Assembly: GCF_000350225.1 (NCBI RefSeq)
Contig: NW_005179018.1
Location: forward strand, 1 to 64,000
Origin: Chondrus crispus
Taxonomy: Eukaryota; Rhodophyta; Florideophyceae; Gigartinales; Gigartinaceae
Length of the DNA stretch: 64,000 bases
Direction: 5' to 3'
The translations under genes were made by a program, and so were the position numbers. The notes beneath the pieces were generated by a model. The model was not told where the DNA came from. It did no database searches and saw only the letters and a list, made by a program, of their open reading frames with translations. Numbering within the stretch: the first letter of the stretch is position 1; each line of letters opens with the position of its first letter. This document shows, in pieces, positions 1-8,586 of this stretch.

Positions 1-313
1 TAGGTAAAACGGACGGAAGTACTTAAAAGTAAGCGGGCGGACCAAGGTGGAGGATCCTTGACAAGTCCGTGCTTGTCGTCCTCCACCGCCGGCGGTCCGC
101 TCATATTTAATGTACACCGTAGTCTATCATAACTCTACAGTAGTGCCGGTCTACCGACACTGTAGCGCTGTCAGCCGGCGGGGCTGACAGTCCACGTGTA
201 GTACGCGTCCCGTACACGTGGAGGACACGTGTGTGCGCGCATGGCTGTAAGGCTCGTTGCCTTACTGTCCCTGATCCAATCCTAATCTAATTTGCGTTTG
301 GGGTTATACCACA
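1..313 (-). repeat. Element A 3' LTR (visible part)
   Basis: Matches 11506-11818 without indels and with three differences by eye. On the minus strand the LTR opens with TGTGGTATAACC, immediately after a G-rich tract at 314-328. The LTR contains several short inverted repeats, including arms CCACGTGTA/TACACGTGG and CTGTCAGCC/GGCTGACAG. The remaining ~280 bp lie left of the window. Confidence 0.95.
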
Positions 314-360
314 TCACCCCCCCCTCAAGACTGAACGTCCGCGTTCACTCCTGAGGCTTG
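314..360 (-). other. Polypurine tract plus copy of the pol 3' terminus (element A)
   Basis: On the minus strand this reads a short stretch matching the last codons of pol, then TGA, then a run of G directly abutting the LTR. The same pol-end-plus-G-tract arrangement is found at 3877-3920, where the real pol ends. The extension between pol and the 3' LTR is therefore bracketed by two similar ~40-bp segments. The outer copy sits where the family's plus-strand primer must be. The origin of the pair, by duplication or template switching, is inference. Confidence 0.7.
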
Positions 361-1129
361 CAGAACCTGTCCGTCCCACTCCCTGAACCCCGAGCAGATC
401 CGACCTGGTATACGAATTTCCCCCCCCCTTTGCGCACTGTCCCACTTCGTCCTTGACAGCGCCATTTGGTCGTCCCCTCTCGCGTCACCGCCCGTGTCAG
501 CATGGCCGACCCGCGGTCTATTCCTCTCCGGCAGTCACCCCCGGGCGTCGTGAAGCCAACTATGGCGGAGGCGGTGGCCGTCGGGACCCCGCCTTCGAGC
601 GGGCTCGGACTCCCAAGTGCGTCATCCGGACCGCGTGGGGGTGGCGTCGTCCTGGCCCAAGCGGGTCCGCTCCCTCCGCCGGGTTTCCAGAAGTCCCGCT
701 CGCGGTCCACGACCGTGTCCTTGGAACTGGTGGCCCCCGGTGAGGGGCCATCCAGGCCGGTCCTTTCGTTTCGCCCGGCTACCCCTTCCGTCTACCGTCA
801 ATGGGGAGGGCACGCCGCATGTCTTCATGCCTAGCCTCGCCGAACTGGACACCGAGACACCTCGGCATCCGGGGTATTGTCCCCCGGATAAACATGCTTC
901 GGGGTCTCGCGGGCCCTCGAACAATGCCAGTCGCTGACCGCGCGGTCTGGTCGTCAACCGCGCGGTGCCCTTCTTCCCTTACGTCGTCGAGGACGACACA
1001 GTAAACATTGCTTCCATCGTGACGCGTTTCTTCGAGTCTGTTCGTTGCTTCTAATTCCCCTTTGTCATCGGCGTGACACAGCACGCCCGCCCGTGCTTTC
1101 CTCAAAGCGGAGGAGGAAGGGGCGATGGC

Positions 1130-2370
1130 AGATCGCGTTCCCCTCGTCCCTCTTCGCCATCCGGTAGCGAGGGCAGGGGCGCGCGCGAACTCATATTCTC
1201 CTTGAGGCCTCTCGCCATCGGTAGCGAGGGCCTAGCGCACAACGAACGCTCTTATCTATCACGTTCCTCGCCATTCGGGCTGAGGGCGCGCGGCGCAGCG
1301 AACGTCTGTCTTCACGTCCCGCCCCTTCGTCGTCCGGGGCGGAGCACGGCGCGTTGTCTTCGTCTCGCGCGTCCCTCACCGTTCGGGGCGAGGGCACGCG
1401 CGACGGTCGTCCTTCTTGAGGCCTCTCGCCGTCGGTGGCGAGGGCAGGGGCGCGCGAGGGCCCGTATGCTCCTTGAGGCCTCTCGCCGTCGGCGGCGAGG
1501 GCGTGCGCAGCGGGGTATGTCTGAGGTCCCCCACCCCTCGCCCTTCGGGGGCGAGGGCGCAGGGCCGAACGGAGGTCTTTACTTGTCGCGCGTCCCTCGC
1601 CACTCGAGGTGAGGGCGCGCGGCGCAGCGAACGTCTGTCTTCACGTCCTGCCCCTTCGTCGTCCGGGGCGGAGCACGGCGCGTTGTCTTCGTCTCGCGCG
1701 TCCCTCACCGTTCGGGGCGAAGGCACGCGCAATGGTCGTCCTTCTTGAGGCCTCTCGCCGTCGGCGGCGAGGGCAGGGGCGCCCGACGACGCACGGCGAC
1801 CACGGCGACGTTCCTTATGTTTGGCAGCCCTCGCCGCCGATGGCGAGGGCACGGCTCGCGGCCTTCGCGCTGCGGTGCGGCGGAAAAGTCCTCGTGGTAG
1901 CGCCTGGGCCTCGCAAGCTCGGCCCGCGGCGCTCCCCGAGGACTTTTTCCGGCGCTCCTCGCGCTCCGGCTTCTTCCCTGCGCGCGCTCCTCGCCATCGG
2001 GGCGAGGGCGTGAACGCGTGGACGTACTTATTCTTCTTTGCGCGTCGTCCGCCATCGGTGGCGGGGGCGCTGCGCGTGCGCCGTACGTTTTCTTCTTTGC
2101 GCGTCGTCCGCCATCGGTGGCGGGGGCGCTGCGCGTGCGCCGTACGTTTTCTTCTTCGCGCGACGTCCGCCATCGGTGGCAGGGCGCTGCGCGTGCGCCG
2201 TTCGTCTTTTTCGTCGCTCGCGCCTCTCGCCATCGGGGCGAGGCGCGAGCGCGAACGGCATTCTTCTTCTCGCCCGCGCGCCCCTCGCCATCGGGGCGAG
2301 GGCACAAGCGCGCGGACTTCGTCTCCTTCAGCGCGCCCCCTCGCCATCGGGGCGAGGGCACAAGCGCGCG
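1130..2370. repeat. Array of ~20 GC-rich hairpin units, period ~58 bp
   Basis: About twenty copies of a short inverted repeat close to CTCGCCATCGGGGCGAGGGC occur here, for example near 1206, 1374, 1421, 1480, 1538, 1592, 1704, 1750, 1829, 1989, 2225, 2283 and 2338. Each copy can fold as a GC-rich stem (CTCGCC with GGCGAG) closed by a 3-4 base loop. Spacing is mostly 46-60 bp. Stems vary but often stay paired: the 2048 and 2108 units use CCGCC/GGCGG. The spacers are Ala/Arg-rich if translated, and the long minus-strand frames here look like a by-product of GC-rich repetition. The array lies between pol and the 3' LTR of element A. I know of no named equivalent. Confidence 0.85.
1282..1782. repeat. 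172-bp direct duplication within the hairpin array
   Basis: Bases 1282-1453 and 1611-1782 are nearly identical at a constant offset of 329 with no indel seen. Each copy spans three hairpin units, so the array grew by segmental duplication as well as by single-unit copying. A tighter pair of ~60-bp near-identical units lies at about 2033-2155. Confidence 0.85.
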
Positions 2371-3876
2371 GCGTCGACGAACGTGCGCGGGGAGGGGGGA
2401 AATGAGATCGACGAGGAGCCCGAGGCCGTGTCGGACAGCCTGTTGGACATGTATTTGCGATCAGCCCGGGGACGCTCACGTCGCGGGGACCTCGTGCTTA
2501 TGCCGGCCTTGTCGGCGCCGGGGGTTGTAGGCGGTGAGGGTGTACGAAGTGCAAAGTCGGTGTGTCGCGCGACATCCCTTCTTCCCCCTGACGACGGCTT
2601 CCTCTCCTTGTCTTTCGGTCGGACAAGGCGGACTCGAATCTCCGATATCCCAGCGACGGCCCTGCCAGTCGCTTCACGAGCGGCAGCACACGTATCCCGT
2701 ACCCGAAAAGGACGCCTTCCTCGATCCGTTGTAGTGAGCAACGCGACGTCGCGTTCGCATTCAGCCAGAGGAGATGATTTGTATCTTTCCCGTCATTGCG
2801 GGTCGAGCGTACGACACGCGCGCCGCCCCGTGCACGTGCGATCCGTGCTGCGCGTCTGGCCAAGGCGATTTTCACCACCCAAAATTTTTGATGTCCGGGT
2901 AGGATGCCTGTGTCGACGGCGTCGCTTTTCGGCGGCCGATCTCGTACGGTGCCGCCGGGAAGCTGCGCGTTCGGAGCTCGGCTTCGTTGGCGCCTCTGCG
3001 GGGTGTGTCTCCCCCGTGTGCTGGGCTGTCCGTCTGAAGGGTCGGGTCGGGGCATGCTGTGTCTCCCGTGCCAACGTGCGTACGTTCGCTCACGTGAGTT
3101 GCCCATTTCTTTCACTAATAAATTTCCGTTAATTTTCCCCGTTCCGGCGCTGGCATATTGGCACCGAGTGAACGGTGCGCTGTGCGGAATTGCCGCACTG
3201 TACGCCAAGAGTCCATATTTTTCCATTTTCTCACACCTCGACCGCCGGTGCTGCCGAGACCGGGTTGGGGATACGACAGTGTAATTTCTCCTTGCCCCAA
3301 TTTTCGCGTATTAGCCGTTGGCGGAGTGGCTCGGTGTCGCATCCGGGACCCCTATCCTCGCGAGCCACAGTGACTCTCGGTCTCTACGCCCACGCGTTGC
3401 AGCTCTTCTCAGCAATTTGCAACTCCTTATCTTGCCTAGCTCCTCCTGCGTTCTGGGGCTGGTGTGCCGTATGGAGGTGATCGCCTCCCAGCCTCCAACT
3501 GCGTTACGAACCTCCAGCGTGGGATACGTTACGCGGTACCGCTTTCTTCAGCCATTGCGTCCTATCAAGCCAGGGACTCCCGTGATTCCGCTGGGGTTGC
3601 CTCAGTCGTCGGACCTCCCCTCGCCGCGGTGATCGGACTTAACGGAACGTCCGGTGACCCCGTTCGGGGGGTGAGTGTCCGACCTTTCAGCTCCGGAAGG
3701 GGTATTCGACTTCCCTTCGAGCTCTGCGTCCTCGTATCGTCGTTCGCTGCGGGGTCGAGATCCTCGCTGGCAGTCCGTATTGCCTCGCCTTTACGTCGTC
3801 TGTCCTTGGGTTTCGGAAGTCAAATACGGCTTGACTTCTGTGCGGTCCTCACGTCAACCGTAACGAAGCGGTTGAG
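2371..3876. other. Non-coding part of the element A extension; nothing recognised
   Basis: About 1.5 kb between the hairpin array and the pol 3' end. Open frames exist on both strands (up to 242 codons on minus) but show no domain and have the uneven Arg/Ser/Pro composition of GC-rich chance frames. A small hairpin (CAACCG/CGGTTG, 3855-3874) sits just before the inner G-tract. No gene is called. Confidence 0.5.
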
Positions 3877-3886
3877 GGCCCCCCTC

Positions 3887-6800
3887 TCAAGCGTGAACAT
3901 CCGCGTTCACGTCAGACGTGAGGTTCCTGCCGGTGCGTCTCCGGAGGCGTTGGGCGTAACGAGACACCAACTCCTCCGGAACGTGAGTCCGGGCGGTCCA
4001 TGTGGGCGTGTCGTAATCCGCCCACTTGATGAGGAACTCGATAGTACCGTCCTCCATGCCTCGATGCCGGAGTAATCGTTCCACGGCATACTGCGTGCCC
4101 TCGGTGACCTTGTCGGCAAGGTCACTTGGGGTTGTTGTACTCGCCCGTGGCGCGCCCGTCGGTGGCGGCGCGTACACGCAGCGGTCTGCGGAGACGCGCT
4201 CGGTGACACCATCACGATCGATCGTGATGGTTCGCCGGTCGTTGGCGAGTACCCGGTATGGCCCGACGGCGGGCGACGCGAGTTTGTTAGACGTCTTTGC
4301 CCCATCGGTGGGGTTCAGGTAGACGTAATTACCTGGCTTGATACGTGCGTTGAGCCGTCTGACGCGCTTATCGAAGTCGCGCTTGTACCGAGCCTGCGTC
4401 CGGCGCAGGCTCCCGTACGCCTTCTGGATCGTGTCGTCCAACGTCTTGAGGAACTCAGCGCGCGCGTTGCCCCTATCGGACGGGGGCGCGTCACCGTCGG
4501 CTCTACGTAGAGAGAACTCCGGCGGGGGTCGGCTGAGGACGAGCTCGAAGGGCGTGGTACTCGTCGTACGATGTACGTGGGAGTTGTACGCGTACGTGAG
4601 CGGCCCCACGTACACGTCCCAGTCGTCCTGATGTTCGCCGACGTAATTGCGTAACATCGAAGCGATGGTCCGGTTGTATCGCTCGACTTGCCCGTTCGTC
4701 TGGGGGTGGTACGCCGAAGTGTACAAGTTCGTCACCCCCAGGACACGGCACGTGCTGTGGAAGAACTTCGCGTTAAACTGCGGTCCGTTATCCGACAGTA
4801 GCGAGCGTGGGACGCCGTATTTAAATACCCACGCGTCGCAGAACGCGACGGCTACCGTGTACGCGGTTACGGTCCGCAGTGCCACAACTTGAGTCAGCTT
4901 GGTGAAACGGTCCGTAATTACGAGAAGGAACCGTTTCCCTGCCTTCGTCTTGGGTAGCGGTCCCAAGATGTCGATGGCGAGGCTTTCAAGCGGCCGTGTT
5001 GCCGGAAACAACTTCAAACGGTTGAGGTGTTTCCGCAACTTGACACGGTTCATCGCGCATGTTCGGCACCCTCGCACCGTAGCTGCGACATCTGCAGCGA
5101 GATGGGGCCAGTAGTACTCGCGACGGAGCGCGAAGTACATACGGTTCTGGCCCGGGTGCCCCGCGATGGTTGGTGTGTGGCAGAGCTGGAGAAGCCGAGC
5201 CCGTAGCGTCCGTGGCACCACGACCTGCACGATGTCAGGGTCGAAGGGGTGTCTCCGTTTGAGCACCCCGTGGTGGTCCTCGAAGAACGCGGAGTCCCGG
5301 GACTCTGACTGTCGTGCCAGTACGGTCTGGCAGAAGTCATCCACCCGTTGCTCTTCGGCTATCTCCTCTAACGTAAGAGGGGCCGGAAGGTCGTCCTGCG
5401 CAGGGGCGACCGTGGAGGCGGGCGCGCCAACTTCGGGTTGTTCGGCGCGCTCGATGTCGACAGCGTCGAACTCGTCGTTCTCCTCCCAGAACGAGGTGGG
5501 TCCTTCAAGAGCGGGGGCCTCGTCGTCGCCCCTCGGCTCGTCGCGCGTACGGACGCGCGACCCTCTTCGCGATCCGGCTTGGTTCCTTGTTGTCACGAAG
5601 ACATGGACGGCCTTGTGATCGCAGCTCGCGGTACAGACGTGGTCCGCGAGCTCGTCCGACATGTCACGGACGGTCGTACCCGCATCGAAGGTGGGAATGT
5701 CGTCATCCACTTCGACGACTGGGCGAGGGTCGTCAGTGACCCTTGGCGACACGAGGCGTGACAGGGCATCGGGCACCTGGTGCACGCGCCCGGGGCGGTA
5801 CTGGATGGTGAAGTCGTATTCCGCCAACCGCAGTCGCCACCGGGTAAGCCTTCCGGAACTCTCCGTGAGGGACATAAGCCATCGGAGGGCATCATGGTCC
5901 GTCCGGACGATGAACTTGGTACCTTCGATGTACGGCCGTAGTGTGCGGACGGCCCACACTACGGCAAAGCATTCGCGCTCCGTAGCGCTGTAGTTGCGCT
6001 CACTATCGGACAGTGAGTACGACCAATACCCCACGGGGCGCCAGTCGTTGGCGCCTTCGTGTTCCTGGAGCAACGTACAGCCCAGTTGATAGGCACTAGC
6101 ATCAGTGTCGATCATGTACGGCCGACCGTACCGCGGCAATGCTAGGATCGGCGGGGAAATCATCCGCTCCTTCAACGCTTCGAACGCTTGAAGTTGTAGC
6201 TCGGTCGGGTCATCGAAGTTGGGGTCCGCGTCCTTGCGCGTCATGTCCGTTAATGGGCGCGCAATCTTCGCGAACCCCTTCACGAAGCGGCGGTAGACGT
6301 TGCACGCTCCGAGGTACGAGCGCACCTGCGTCAACGTCTTCGGAAAGGTGAACGTCTTGAAGGCGTCCGCCGCCGCTTCGGCGACGCTCAGCTTACCTGG
6401 GGAAATGACGTGCCCCAAGTAATGCACCTTCGGTTGGAAGAAGCTACACTTCTTGAGCTTGAGGGAGATTCCGGCGCTTCTCAACAAGCTCAAGACAGTG
6501 TCGAGATGCTTCGCGTGTTCTCCGTGCGTACGGGAGAACACGATGACATCATCCAGGTAGACGAGGCATATCTGCCATCGGACGCCAGATAGGATGATGT
6601 CGAGGGCACGCTGGAAGGTGGCCGGTGCCCCTTTTAGCCCGAACGGCATACGCAAATGGCGAAACGTTCCCATATGCGTAGTGAACGTGGTCTTGTCCCG
6701 GTCTTCCGGAGCGACGGGGATCTGCCAATAACCGGAATTGCAGTCCAACGTCGTAAAGACGGCTGCATCTCCGAGCGAATCGATGCAGTCGTCCATCCGG

Positions 6801-8440
6801 GGCAGCGGATACGAATCCGCTGCTGTCTTTGCGTTGAGACGCCGGTAGTCCACGCAGAACCGAAGAGAGCCGTCTTTCTTCGGTACGAGCACCACGGGGG
6901 ACGCCCACTCGGTGCTCGCAGGTTCGATTACCCCTGCGTTCAACATTTTGTTGACTTCCTTGGCGACCATCTCACGCATAGCCGGCCCCTTTCGGTAGGG
7001 CATTGAACGTATCGGCTTCGTACCCGGTTCGAGGGGAATGCGGTGTTCGGTCGCTCGGATCGTTCCGAGCGCCCCGCTCCACAGACTCGAGTGCTTACGG
7101 AGCATCTCGAGCACGTGGCCCCGGAACTTGTCACTATCGACGTATGACAAGTCGATTTCTCTTTCCCAATCCTCGGGCGGATTTTCGGGATCCTTTTTAG
7201 AGGCGGGTGCAGTGCCCCCTTCCGGCGGCGGGCACTTCACCAGTCGGCCGTCCGTACTGGCTCCTCTCTCCTCAACGGTTGCCCCCTGGGCGGAGCCTGG
7301 TCGACCAGCTCCTGCCGTTCCGACTTGATCGGTCAAGTCGGTGAGGTGTAGCGCGTGCGCGATCCCCTCGGCGACGCGGCGTTCAGGCGTCAGGATTGCG
7401 AGGGGGTTGCGTTTAGCGTATCCCACAACGGTGTGTTTTGGAAGCCGCCTTTCCCGTCGCGAAAAGTTCGCGACGATGACGTCGAAGGTCTGGTTCGGCA
7501 GGACCTCGGCGACGCCGTTCGTCAGCCTCACTCCATGTCGGTGTTGGAGTGATGGCTTCGGCTCCATAAACACGAGGCCCCTCCCCGCCGTGGTGACGCG
7601 CACACGGGCCTGCGACCTCGCGGGAATGGTAACCCAGCGGGCGATTCGGATCGCCTGCGGGGCTTCGTCGCGTGCGTCAGCCCGGCTTGTCTGACGTCCG
7701 TGCCGCCTGGTTGGGGGAGTCGGCTCGCCCTTCCCGTCGACGATGGCAACGGAGCAACCTTGGCGGAGCTCCAACCGTTGAGCTTCGATGTCGATACTTC
7801 GTACGTGTGTATCGATGAAGGCCGTACCAAGGAGGACCGGCACGGCGAGCTGGTCCGCCACGACGAACGGAATTCGGAACGTCGTGTTCCTCAACCGCAC
7901 GGCCAGGCGTACGACGGCCGAGAGCTTAAGCGGGTTGCTATTCGCGCCTGCCAATCGGGGCAGTGGCGCGTCGCGGATGACGTACCGCGACCAATCGGGA
8001 GGAAGGTCCGCCTTCCTCACCAGATTGTACCCTGAGCACGTATCAACGGCGATCGTGCGGGGCTTGAAGGCATTTCCCTCCGTAGCTATCGAGCCGAGGA
8101 CGTTGTAAATCTTCGACGTCATAAGGCAAATGACGCCGTCGACCACCTTCGGCGTGCCCGGCTCGGCGAGATCGTTCCGCCTGGGCCGCCGGCGCCGGTT
8201 CCGACTTCTCTTCCGCGTCCTTCGGCCTTGGTCGCGGGGCGCCCTTCGGTCGGCCGCGTCCCCGCGACAAGTCGCGTTCGTACGCGGCTTGAATTCTTCT
8301 GGCGGCCCCGGGTCCCCCTGGGTCGGGCCGCTGGCGCGTTCGATGCGCTTCTTGTTAGGCACTTGGCTCACGGTTGCCACAATGCCTTCCTCCATGTGCG
8401 CCGGGCTCACGGTTGCCTCAGCGTCCTCGTCCTTTCGCAC
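3887..8440 (-). CDS. pol: Element A Pol polyprotein (PR-RT-RH-IN-chromodomain)
   Basis: A 1517-residue open frame. Visible parts in order are: a basic N-terminal stretch; an aspartic protease with loop DTCSG near residue 133; reverse transcriptase with the YLDD box near 625; RNase H with TDHDALRW near 847; integrase with its HHCC zinc finger around 1090-1135; a catalytic core including SDNGPQF near 1217 and NGQVERYNR; and a C-terminal chromodomain around 1450-1495 (VERLLRHR...EFLIKWADY). This order defines the chromovirus branch of Ty3/gypsy. Pol is in a different frame from gag, 146 bases downstream. How it is expressed, whether by frameshifting, reinitiation or separate RNA, cannot be read from the sequence. 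The frame looks whole. Confidence 0.95.
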   Translation of the reverse strand: MRKDEDAEATVSPAHMEEGIVATVSQVPNKKRIERASGPTQGDPGPPEEFKPRTNATCRGDAADRRAPRDQGRRTRKRSRNRRRRPRRNDLAEPGTPKVVDGVICLMTSKIYNVLGSIATEGNAFKPRTIAVDTCSGYNLVRKADLPPDWSRYVIRDAPLPRLAGANSNPLKLSAVVRLAVRLRNTTFRIPFVVADQLAVPVLLGTAFIDTHVRSIDIEAQRLELRQGCSVAIVDGKGEPTPPTRRHGRQTSRADARDEAPQAIRIARWVTIPARSQARVRVTTAGRGLVFMEPKPSLQHRHGVRLTNGVAEVLPNQTFDVIVANFSRRERRLPKHTVVGYAKRNPLAILTPERRVAEGIAHALHLTDLTDQVGTAGAGRPGSAQGATVEERGASTDGRLVKCPPPEGGTAPASKKDPENPPEDWEREIDLSYVDSDKFRGHVLEMLRKHSSLWSGALGTIRATEHRIPLEPGTKPIRSMPYRKGPAMREMVAKEVNKMLNAGVIEPASTEWASPVVLVPKKDGSLRFCVDYRRLNAKTAADSYPLPRMDDCIDSLGDAAVFTTLDCNSGYWQIPVAPEDRDKTTFTTHMGTFRHLRMPFGLKGAPATFQRALDIILSGVRWQICLVYLDDVIVFSRTHGEHAKHLDTVLSLLRSAGISLKLKKCSFFQPKVHYLGHVISPGKLSVAEAAADAFKTFTFPKTLTQVRSYLGACNVYRRFVKGFAKIARPLTDMTRKDADPNFDDPTELQLQAFEALKERMISPPILALPRYGRPYMIDTDASAYQLGCTLLQEHEGANDWRPVGYWSYSLSDSERNYSATERECFAVVWAVRTLRPYIEGTKFIVRTDHDALRWLMSLTESSGRLTRWRLRLAEYDFTIQYRPGRVHQVPDALSRLVSPRVTDDPRPVVEVDDDIPTFDAGTTVRDMSDELADHVCTASCDHKAVHVFVTTRNQAGSRRGSRVRTRDEPRGDDEAPALEGPTSFWEENDEFDAVDIERAEQPEVGAPASTVAPAQDDLPAPLTLEEIAEEQRVDDFCQTVLARQSESRDSAFFEDHHGVLKRRHPFDPDIVQVVVPRTLRARLLQLCHTPTIAGHPGQNRMYFALRREYYWPHLAADVAATVRGCRTCAMNRVKLRKHLNRLKLFPATRPLESLAIDILGPLPKTKAGKRFLLVITDRFTKLTQVVALRTVTAYTVAVAFCDAWVFKYGVPRSLLSDNGPQFNAKFFHSTCRVLGVTNLYTSAYHPQTNGQVERYNRTIASMLRNYVGEHQDDWDVYVGPLTYAYNSHVHRTTSTTPFELVLSRPPPEFSLRRADGDAPPSDRGNARAEFLKTLDDTIQKAYGSLRRTQARYKRDFDKRVRRLNARIKPGNYVYLNPTDGAKTSNKLASPAVGPYRVLANDRRTITIDRDGVTERVSADRCVYAPPPTGAPRASTTTPSDLADKVTEGTQYAVERLLRHRGMEDGTIEFLIKWADYDTPTWTARTHVPEELVSRYAQRLRRRTGRNLTSDVNADVHA

Positions 8441-8586
8441 CGAGCTTACGGGTGTCTCGGTGCGCTTGTGCAGGGTTGAGGGGAATAATATCGGTAAACA
8501 TTCCCCTCCCCCGCCGGGGACAAATAGGGGCGGGTCAAGGTTGGTTTGACAAGACGGTTCACGCGACCGCGCGAACGTAACCGTCT

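Noticed and set aside
1130-2370. CRISPR-like array of repeats and spacers
   Set aside because: Repeats are short, variable hairpins with related rather than unique spacers, inside a eukaryotic LTR element; no cas genes.
1376-2479. 367-codon minus-strand frame through the hairpin array
   Set aside because: Arises from GC-rich repetition; equally long frames exist on the other strand and no domain is visible.
3315-3400. tRNA-like start (TTGGCGGAGTGGCTCGG)
   Set aside because: No TTCRA T-loop or matching acceptor stem follows; no cloverleaf could be drawn.
3464-4075. 203-codon plus-strand frame
   Set aside because: Overlaps the end of the well-supported pol frame on the opposite strand and has no protein features of its own.
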